A stretch of 64,000 bases of DNA, from assembly GCA_951230915.1 (NCBI GenBank), contig OX579637.1:32674001-32738000 (forward strand), read 5' to 3'. This document shows, piece after piece, positions 56,333 through 64,000 of this stretch (the stretch's first letter is position 1; the number at the start of each line of letters is the position of its first letter). The notes beneath the pieces are model-generated. The model made no database searches, was not told where the DNA came from, and saw only the letters and a list, made by a program, of their open reading frames with translations. Source of the DNA: Antitrichia curtipendula (lineage: Eukaryota > Streptophyta > Bryopsida > Hypnales > Leucodontaceae). Position numbers and translations under genes: made by a program.

Positions 56333-56530
56333 CGTGACAGTAACAAGTAACAAATAATCAAAATCAAAGGAATTAGGAATTCGTCTTCCACAAAGTGAAA
56401 AACCGCCCCCCTTATTCCTCAAAACAGCCTCTACCCAGCACCCACGCTCGCAAGCAAAGACTGCAACCAATCCAAGACAAGAGAGCACCGTCAGAGCAGG
56501 AGAGACTGTGGCGAAAGTACCCTAAAAACA

Positions 56531-57150
56531 GTCTTATATACCCATTTCACGTGGCCGGGGTGAACTGACCTCCTCGCTCGGCCCTCCGGGCCGACCCTGT
56601 TTTCCGCACCATTCCTTTTTTGCAAATTTTGAGTTCATAAAGACCCCTAATTAGTTCAATCACATCAAATAATAACCCTGGATCGGCCGAAAATAGAGGG
56701 CTTTTTTTTACATGCACCCCTGGTAAAGCCGAACGAGGGGGTCAATCCACCCCAATCATTCACGTCGACGGACAGGCCGTCGAGAGGACGGACAGAGCGT
56801 CCAGAGGACGGGAAGGCCGTCCAGAGGGACAAGCCGTCCAGGGGCCAAGCCGTCCAGCCCGCGGACTGGCCGTCGAGAGGACAAAGAGGCCGTCCAGGGG
56901 TGGAGACCGTCCAGCCCGCGGACTAGCCGTCGAGAGGACGGAAAGGCCGTCCACGGGGGGAGACCGTCCAACCTGCGGTTTTAGGCCTGAGGACGGGAAG
57001 GCCGTCCAGCCCGCGGACTGGCCGTCTAGGGGGCCAAGCCGTCCAGCCCGCGAACTGGCCGTCGAGAGGACGGGAAGACTTTCGAGAGACGGGAAGGCCG
57101 TCGAGAGGACGGGAAGGCCGTCGAGAGGGCGGGAAGGTCGTCGAGCGGGC
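56531..57150 (-). promoter_or_regulatory. KIN-2 promoter: TATA box and 20-bp GGACGGGAAGGCCGTCGAGA array
   Basis: The minus strand has GGGTATATAAGAC (56531-56543), about 205 bp before the ATG. About fifteen 20-bp units such as GGACGGGAAGGCCGTCGAGA run from 56762 to 57150; each contains an inverted GACGG..CCGTC. The intervening 56545-56760 is GC-rich without repeats. The unit is closely related to that of RING-3. Confidence 0.65.
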
Positions 57151-58551
57151 CATTCAAAACAGTGCTGGCCGAGTGTAACTCATTTCTAATCCTTGTTCGG
57201 AGAATTTTTCATTTATGTGGTTTGGCACTCTCGGACTTGTCAGGACAGGTGTCCTCCCTCTCAATCGGGCATTAGACTACGGTGGCGGGTAGTTTAAGAG
57301 TGCTAACTTAATGTTCACACTTGTTTCAATTAGAGGACAAATAAATACCAGAGATGACATTCAAATGCTCAAAAAACAAGGTTTAATGCTCATTTAGAAT
57401 GGAATTATATTTTGTTGCACGTAAATAATGGAAAAAACATAGCAAAAACCATAGAAGGTCAAATTGAAAACTTCTTAATGTCAGTCCTAGAATGTTCTAT
57501 TTGGATGTTCATGTTAATATTTGATTCATTCTAATTGCACCCATTTTCACAAAAGTTGTTGGCATTGGGCAATGTTTTTTTTACAAAAATCCCAGAATCT
57601 CTCAATTCCTTAAAATAATTTATATTCTGTAGGGCTCAAATTCGAATTCAAATGAATTTTATCAATTATAACTCGAACAATTTCACCTTTGGAATTATTG
57701 TATTTTGATTCCATCCTTCCCTGCATGTAAGTGCACCTGACAATTTAGTATTTTGTTGAATTTTAAACCCTGTCTACACTAATATACTCAACTCAAAGTC
57801 TCAAACGTACAAACATTCAATAACTTACTAAGCTCGGATCAAATATACAAAGACCAAGACAATAAACCACCCTCTAAATGCTCTAGTTAAAGGTAGTAAG
57901 ATTAAAACTCTGAAATGGTTAATTATGAAATAAGTGAAAGACCTCCTAAACAACATATGTCATATGCATATCATTGATTAATGTAAAACATTGTTTTGGC
58001 TTTCCATTCATACATTACAGAAAAAGAATGTAGCCCTATACATCTAAACTTAAGAATGTTTTACCTTCTAAAGATATTGTTATGCCGTTTTTTGGTGTCT
58101 TCAATATGTTTTATAAAACTTTGATTTTAAATCATTAATCTATTTTTTTCCAATTCAAACTTCAAAGACTACATCTCGATCAAGTTTTGCACTTATAATG
58201 CCAACTAAAAAAAGGAAGAACATTTTTCGTGGTTTTCGGTCCATGCTAGGTTTTGAAGTAAATCCTATAGGACAATACCCTAAATCCCAAACCTTAAACC
58301 CTAAACCCTAAACCCTAAACCCTCTTCACTGTTGCAATTTTAAGAGTATTTGATGTTCAAGTTTATGTAACTATAGCAAATAAGAGTGGATTGGTGTAAT
58401 AAAATTGAAATGCAACATTGAGTACATGAGCTTCACATTTTTGTGGTCTCTATATTTTTTTTATGGCTTCTAAACTATAAAGCAACTAACGGTGAATTAT
58501 TATAGTTTTTCATATGGATTGTTTATTAATTGCTTATGTAGTACCGTATGT
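57151..58551. other. AT-rich spacer with telomere-like tract
   Basis: No gene. At about 58283-58322 there is (CCCTAAA)n: AAACCTTAAACCCTAAACCC continuing for four units. This is the reverse orientation to the 50.2-kb tract. Confidence 0.5.
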
Positions 58552-58850
58552 TAACCACTAAACTGACTAAAGTCCCAAGGCCTCTTTTGCATCCTATATC
58601 TGAAATAAATTGCCATTTCTATAGTAAAGAATGTAAAAAAAAAGAATGAATGTGTTTAGGACTTTAGGCCTTTAAGGTGCACATCTACTTGTAGTATGTA
58701 AGATCTCATACTAGAGTACTAGAGTAGTGTTCAATTGACCAGAAGAAATTTCACAAACTTTGCCTATATAGAATTGTAGATTGCAAGATATTTACAATCA
58801 ACTTCAACCTCGGAACGCCCAACGACATCATTTAGTGCCAATTTGATGGC
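58552..58850 (-). mobile_element. Partial decayed TTAA MITE, reversed
   Basis: GTTAACCACTAAA..AAAGTCCCAAGGCCTC, ATTGCCATTTCTATAGTAAAGA and AAGATCTCATACTAGAG match the inverted right half of subfamily 1. The other end is missing. Confidence 0.5.
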
Positions 58851-59689
58851 AATTCAATCACTTCAATGAGATGGAAAGATTGTGGAAGCGTTCAATTCAT
58901 TTTTCGGGGACCTTCCATGTTGAGTTCCAAAGTGTATCCAAATGATTTTGTAGTCTTTCCGATATTTGCCTCCGCGTAATTTAGAGTTTAGGAAAAAAAA
59001 AAAAAAAAAAATGCTACTTTAGTGTATCTTGGGAAGTTGTTGCTCCTTAGTCTAAATCTGAAATTTATCCCCCAAATTGATATTTTCTGAGTTTGAGTCT
59101 AACTATAAGGCAAAAGTTCATTTTCTCTAGTTCCTATTTTATGTAAAATCCCCCAACACGACCCTAAAAATGAAATTTCATTATTGCGATTTGCACTTCG
59201 AATGTGTTTTTAATGTCTACTACATTTAGTACATTCTAAATAAATCATGAAATGGAAATTAAGTTTATGCTATGATCGATTCTAATGTCATTATCCTTGT
59301 GATATAAGGTAAACCTGCCTATGACAGGCAGAATGACTGATTTGTTGTATTGCCTTTAGCAAAAATAATCAAATTTTTTCCATACAAAGACACATGTGAG
59401 AAATGAAGAACGCAACTGGAATTTTATTTTTTGGATTAAATATGATTTTTTAAAAATTTTTGAAGTGTACTGTCCAGTAAGCCCAAAAGAGTTTGTAGAC
59501 TACCCCAAATCAGCAAAAAATTGTTTCCATGATGGTCATCTTCCCACTTAAAACAGTCATAACATTTTCTAAGATGGCTACAAGACTTTCTAACATGGAC
59601 ATGACATGAAGAAATAAAAAAACTGCTTTTTACTAAAAATAAAAAATCAATTTTCAAAAGAATACCCATAAAATTTTTAAAGGGCCGTT
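58851..59689. other. AT-rich spacer
   Basis: No feature recognised apart from a poly-A run at about 58992-59010. Confidence 0.3.
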
Positions 59690-60274
59690 CAGGACATTCA
59701 GCAGGCTGTCAAGAGGATGGGCGGGCCGTTCCTGACCAGGAACAGGCCGTTGAGAGGACGGGCAGGCCGTCCCGACCACGAACAGGCCGTCGAGAGGATG
59801 GGCGGGCCGTTCCCGACCAGTGACAGGCCGTCAAAGAGACGGGCACCCCGTCCTTTTGGACGGCCTTTCCATCCAAGAGACGTGTAGGCTGTCAAAGAGG
59901 ACGGGTATGCCGTCCAGGAGAGGGGTATGCCGTCCAGGAGATGGGTATTCCGTCGAGGGGACGAGCAATCCGTCGAGGGGACGGGTAGGCCGTCGACGGA
60001 ACGGGCAGGCCGTCAAGGGGACGGGCAGACCGCCGAGAGGACGGAAAATCCGTCCGTCCAAGTCTCGGGCGGCGGTGTAATTATTTCCCGAACCTGTCGA
60101 CGGTGCCCCGAACCCGTTGACGGCGTCCCAACCCTGTGTCGGACCTCTATGGACGTATCGGCCGTCCATTCCAGGGCTGTCCCACGCCTTGGACGGTCTG
60201 GATTCGGGGGGGGGACGGGATGATGTTATGTTAATTACCCTGCCTAATCGGGTCGGTAATTGGGGGGTATAAGT
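59690..60274 (+). promoter_or_regulatory. RING-3 promoter: 20-bp GGACGGGTAGGCCGTCGAGG-type array and TATA box
   Basis: 59690-60060 contains about 18 units with GGACGGGCAGGCCGTC-type palindromes; looser CGTCGACGG / CCGTCC words continue to about 60215. GTATAAG at 60268-60274 lies about 210 bp before the ATG. The plus- and minus-strand open frames across the array are repeat products. Confidence 0.65.
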
Positions 60275-60479
60275 AAACTTTTTTGGACAGTTTACGTGCT
60301 TCCTCTTTTGAGTTGCACTGTCCGAGCTTGAGAAAGCTTCGCTCTGTAATTTGAGGGGAAGTGTTATACATTTGACATTGTTTTGCCACATTTCAGTTGC
60401 CTTCACGCAACAGAAGGCAAAGCAAATTGTCATTGTATTCGCATACAGTATCGTGTGTGTCATTTTATAGGTATCAAGA

Positions 60480-62744
60480 ATGGACGTAGAGGATGTAGCA
60501 GGAGGTTCGGGACCTGGAGGTGACCCCCCAGGAGGTTTGGTACCTGCAGGTGAACCCCCAGGTAGAAGGAAGAGAGGAAACAGAGCAACCTTGGATTGGG
60601 GCACACTTAATGCCGAAGAGGTTATGGCAAAGCCTGGGTGGTTGGAGGCAGATGGCCCATGGACAAGAGTGATATGTCGTCAATATATAGATTGGACCCA
60701 CATCAACCGCCATTGGCCACATGACCGGTACGAGGTGCACGTGAAATCTGGCGTGGTAAATATTGACCAGTGCCAACATCCGCACTTCAAGAAGAGGATG
60801 ATTGAAGTATCATTGGTACTTTGGAGGGCAAGATCCAAGAAAGACGGGACACTTTCATTGTGCCAAATGGCATATGCGGAGGTTTTTCTTGGCAAGGATG
60901 TGGACTGGAGCAGCTTTTTGGGCAAATCGCGGAATAATGCATTTCCAAATCGAACTCGCCACATTGCACCAAATCCTACTGTGCCGTTGGACAATGTACC
61001 AAATCTTGCCGTGCCATTGGATGATGTCCAAAATGTGCAAATGGACGTGGTTCCACTGGCAGAACGTCCAGGGACGGAGTTGATGGAGATAGAAGTTGGT
61101 CAGGGCAGCGGTCCAGATGTAAACCAACAAGCTGTGATTGGTGGAGTGCAAGCTGACGGTGAAGAAGTAATTCGCTTGCGCCAATTAGTACAAACACTGC
61201 AAGCAGAAAAAAAAGAAACACGACGACAACATGCTGCAGTGTTAGAAGTTCATCATGCAAGGATGCGGGCCGTTCAAGATGAAAATGTGCGCCTCATCGC
61301 ACGTGAAGCCGAGCTCGTAGAGCGTGAAAGGCGGGTCAGCACAAACTCAGTTCCACCACTCGATCTTGTAGTGGAACGTGCTACATACGGTGCAGACGAA
61401 GACACACCAGGCCCGAGCAATACATCTGAGTTTGTGCTGCGATCACGATCCACTTTTCCAAGTGCAGAAAGTGCCACATTGGATATTATGCGTGCACGTG
61501 CTAAGCGAGTTGAAGCAGAGCTTAGAAGTACTCGCACAAACGTGGAAGAATTAACAAACGCCATGCATGCTTTGGAACTTCGTGCCAACAACGCCGAGGC
61601 CGAGGTGGTGGTGGTTACTGCAGCTAGAATAACCTTGGAGCAGACCATGACCGCATTGAGTGCTGAAAATATGCGGTTGGTTCAAAATCCTCAGATGGAG
61701 CAGAGGCTGCTTCAAATGTGCAACATGAAGTTGACATGCATCTTAGCGCTAAAAGAAGCTGAGCAAATGCAACGTGAAGTGAGGAGAGTGGCTGCAGAAT
61801 TCAATGATGGCGGTCAACGTTATTTTGGCTTGACCTCGTGGCCTCGGGTGGCAGAAATGTTCACCGATGATTTGCCGGCGTATAGGGAGAATTCAAGCAT
61901 CAATTGGAATGCCCGTCCAGACTTGGAATTCCAATATAATATCGATCGCCAACGGTACGGGCCACCCAACAACGATGGCATTACGCCACTAGTGTGGCCT
62001 TTCGTTCCAGATTTTGTAAAAGATGGAACAACATGTATAATGTGCCAACAACCGTTTGGCCCCGAGGGTGGATGGAATCTTGGTACATGTGGCCATCTAT
62101 ACCACCCCGTGTGTCTTATTCCACACATGGTCACCAGAAAGAGATGTGCGCAATGCAGGGCTCCATTTCATGCACGACTGTACAAAACGTTTGGCCTTGA
62201 AGACCACATGCCTCAACATTACGAGTACAATGAAGAAAATTTACCGGGCCCCGGTAATAGAGTACATTGGGGGTCCGACATGACATGGCTTTGGAAGTGG
62301 GGCCACCACAACCGACACCTCCCGGCAGGAACGGTGGCTGACATACCATGGACGAGTGACAACCAAGTGACAGAGGTGATCAGGAGGGTGTTTGGAGACA
62401 GTGATCCAGGGCGTCGACTATATTTTGGTCAGATTGCCGGTGGACATTGGGACCCAGAACGCTCAATTTTTATACGCGCACCACATCCACAACGCATCAT
62501 GTTTAACTCTCAAGGCCAGCCAGTCGGATTTGAGGGGGAATTGAGCTATGAGGAAGAAATGGCGTACATTGAAGACAATACCTTCCATGAGCCAGCCCTC
62601 GTGAATGACATTTTTGGGCACTTACATGATAGATACGATATAGAAGCACTTCAGCTTCTGAGGACTTTCGAATCGCAAGAAGAACTGCAGCAATTTTTGA
62701 GAAATAGCATAGCACGCGGCGTTGTAATCGAAGATGTAGACTAG
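60480..62744 (+). CDS. RING-3: intact YIDW-domain / coiled-coil / RING-H2 protein (754 aa)
   Basis: ATG 60480 to TAG 62744, open throughout and intronless. Residues 1-35 are Gly/Pro-rich with a basic RRKRG. At ~45-150 is the family N-terminal domain (GWLEADGPWTR, CRQYIDWTHINRHWP, KDVDWSSF). ~225-285 and ~340-415 are heptad-rich coiled coils (LRQLVQTLQAEKKETRRQ). RING-H2 at 519-559 has the pattern C-x2-C-x14-C-x-H-x2-H-x2-C-x10-C-x2-C. After it come conserved PFHARLYKTFGL and WGSDMTWLWKWGHH, and an acidic C-terminus. RING-H2 proteins usually act as E3 ubiquitin ligases, so ubiquitination is inferred; the coiled coil suggests oligomerisation. It is the only undamaged member of the three families here, so it is the best reference for the broken copies. 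It shares an intergenic interval with KIN-2. Confidence 0.9.
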   Translation: MDVEDVAGGSGPGGDPPGGLVPAGEPPGRRKRGNRATLDWGTLNAEEVMAKPGWLEADGPWTRVICRQYIDWTHINRHWPHDRYEVHVKSGVVNIDQCQHPHFKKRMIEVSLVLWRARSKKDGTLSLCQMAYAEVFLGKDVDWSSFLGKSRNNAFPNRTRHIAPNPTVPLDNVPNLAVPLDDVQNVQMDVVPLAERPGTELMEIEVGQGSGPDVNQQAVIGGVQADGEEVIRLRQLVQTLQAEKKETRRQHAAVLEVHHARMRAVQDENVRLIAREAELVERERRVSTNSVPPLDLVVERATYGADEDTPGPSNTSEFVLRSRSTFPSAESATLDIMRARAKRVEAELRSTRTNVEELTNAMHALELRANNAEAEVVVVTAARITLEQTMTALSAENMRLVQNPQMEQRLLQMCNMKLTCILALKEAEQMQREVRRVAAEFNDGGQRYFGLTSWPRVAEMFTDDLPAYRENSSINWNARPDLEFQYNIDRQRYGPPNNDGITPLVWPFVPDFVKDGTTCIMCQQPFGPEGGWNLGTCGHLYHPVCLIPHMVTRKRCAQCRAPFHARLYKTFGLEDHMPQHYEYNEENLPGPGNRVHWGSDMTWLWKWGHHNRHLPAGTVADIPWTSDNQVTEVIRRVFGDSDPGRRLYFGQIAGGHWDPERSIFIRAPHPQRIMFNSQGQPVGFEGELSYEEEMAYIEDNTFHEPALVNDIFGHLHDRYDIEALQLLRTFESQEELQQFLRNSIARGVVIEDVD

Positions 62745-63007
62745 ATTGTGTATAACTAGATAGATGTATAGAATTAAATACCGAAAGTTGTACAAAGTGA
62801 ACGTATATAATTATGTAAAGCCTTTATTAGTTTACCATGTACTTCAACGGATTTATAAAATATGTACATTTATCGTTTTCTTTCCACCTCGTGTATTGTT
62901 GCTTCGCCTTTGTCAATTTTTGTAATCTATTGGACCTTTTTGTAATAGTATAGAAGAAGCTTGTATGCTTAGATGGTAGGTAAAAGAGTGTTCTATTTTA
63001 TTTTTGG
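62745..63007. other. RING-3 3' flank
   Basis: AT-rich; probably the 3' UTR. It ends at the next TTAA-type element. Confidence 0.35.
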
Positions 63008-63640
63008 TGAAGCCCTAAAGTCGAAAGTCCATTTTTTGGCCCAAACCACCCTAAATCACCACTTTTGCTATGTTCACCTATGAATTAAATTTTCCAATTT
63101 ATTTTTTGAATCGAACCAAAGGATCTTGTTCTACACTTGTCTTAGATGACGTGATAAAAAATTTGTGATGTTTGACCGTATGGATTGAAAGTTATTAGCA
63201 TTCGAAGTGAAAGAAACAAATTTATTTTAAGAAGTTGCTAGGATTGCCCGCTCCACAAAAAACCCATAACTTTTCCATTCCTAATCCAAATGGGATGAAT
63301 GAAAGCCTCCCATTTAAAAGAAAATACAATCCAACTGGAGAAAAAATATACAAATTTGTATTTCATTTTTTTGTGGATTTTTTTGTCTACCCGGAGTCTT
63401 GGACCGCCCGGTGTCCCGATCTCCCCTGTTTGAGGTTATTGTGGCATACCCTTTGCTCCTAGGCACCGATTGGAATAGAAATTGTATTATGAATAAACTC
63501 ATAAGTTTATCTATCATTCTATTTTATCATTCTTATGAAAAAGTTTTCAAAAGTTTTAGTAAAAAATGAGATCATAGGAGCCTATCGAAAATCCATTTTG
63601 TCCCTGGCAGAAAGGACAATGAGAGTATGTTACTTTAGGG
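63008..63640 (-). mobile_element. TTAA MITE, subfamily 1, reversed, decayed termini
   Basis: GCCCTAAAGTCGAAAGTCC..CACCACTTTTGCTATG at the left and GGAGCCTATCGAAAATCC, TTTTGTCCCTGGCAG..TACTTTAGGGGCTAAG at the right are collinear with the reverse complement of the reference copy. The TTAA ends have mutated. Confidence 0.6.
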
Positions 63641-64000
63641 GCTAAGAAATAAAAACAATGGAAATTCTTTACCAAAGCAAGAAATAAGTAACAAATTATT
63701 TGATTGCTTCATATTTGATGAAATCTCCTTTAAGTCTTTAGAATTAAACCAAAAAATAATTCACGTTTTGTAACTTTTGTTCTATTAGTTTTAATGTTCT
63801 TTTAGTTGGACTATTGATTGACTACTCCCTCATGTTTATTTTTAAATCCAAAGTTTACAAATTAAAGTATTGAACATTTTCCATTTTTTCTCAAATGGCA
63901 TTATGGAAATCAAATGATCAAAGTTTAATATCTTGCAATTGCTAACTTGATAAGGTCACACTACATGAAATTTATTTGAAAATCAATTGAAATAAATGAC
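63641..64000. other. AT-rich spacer to window edge
   Basis: Nothing recognisable. Confidence 0.3.

Noticed and set aside
16932..62744. Integrated giant-virus segment (kinase plus RING genes in an island)
   Set aside because: No viral hallmark genes (capsid, packaging ATPase, polymerase) are visible, and the neighbours are hAT-like transposases.
1..64000. tRNA and rRNA genes
   Set aside because: No sequence with a convincing T-loop and anticodon arm or rRNA core was noticed by eye; a covariance-model search would settle this.

Overview
This is a nuclear window from a plant-lineage (streptophyte) eukaryote. It has TTTAGGG-type telomere-like tracts (7.9, 50.2 and 58.3 kb), TATA-box promoters, at least one likely GT-AG intron, plant-style hAT transposase families and a 200-N assembly gap. 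A 33-codon exon at 29.58 kb closely resembles the start of the axonemal protein PF16/SPAG6. That suggests a lineage with flagellated sperm (bryophyte, lycophyte, fern, cycad/Ginkgo or charophyte), but I cannot name the species.

Most of the recognisable coding material belongs to three recurring gene families. (1) hAT-like proteins: BED-type finger, DDE/DUF659-like core, CERNWS dimerisation motif and a long acidic C-terminal tail. There are three copies: hAT-A (1-3358, -), hAT-B (44121-47474, -) and hAT-C (50447-53343, +). (2) RING-H2 proteins: a shared N-terminal domain with a YI[DE]W.HI[DN] motif, coiled coils and a C-terminal RING-H2. There are three copies: RING-1 (4087-5163, +, truncated), RING-2 (16932-19298, -) and RING-3 (60480-62744, +, intact). 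(3) Protein-kinase-like proteins with HND and DWG in place of HRD and DFG. There are two copies: KIN-1 (21644-23237, +) and KIN-2 (54671-56332, -). Only RING-3 is fully open. The rest carry in-frame stops, nearly all explicable as single C-to-T transitions, and few indels.

The unifying feature is the 5' region. Seven of these eight genes have a TATA-like box about 130-250 bp before the ATG, and a GC-rich tandem array built on a GGACG core lies just upstream of it. Left of 24 kb the array unit is GGGCGNGGACK; right of 49 kb it is a 19-20 bp palindromic unit GGACGG..CCGTCC. Each side holds a hAT, a RING and a kinase gene. The genes are arranged as divergent pairs: hAT-A/RING-1, RING-2/KIN-1, hAT-B/hAT-C, KIN-2/RING-3. 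I infer that the three unrelated families form one co-regulated or co-mobilised system whose arrays serve as promoter elements and possibly transposase-binding repeats. This is not proven by sequence alone.

Other content by region: 5.5-9.7 kb holds truncated TTAA elements, two array-plus-250-bp modules and a 62-bp minisatellite. 9.65-11.1 kb is a GC-rich island with a candidate host first exon. 12.3-16.6 kb holds a cluster of piggyBac-like TTAA / CCCCTAAAGG non-autonomous elements, one nested in another. 19.65-21.15 kb is a degenerate ~59-bp minisatellite. 24.2-28.6 kb is a broken DUF7869-type gene surrounded by palindromic GGAGATCTCC motifs. 28.5-40 kb is an AT-rich desert with decayed TTAA elements and the PF16 exon. 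40.1-42.9 kb holds non-LTR retroelement-like debris and an unidentified pseudogene. 57-59.7 kb is AT-rich spacer.
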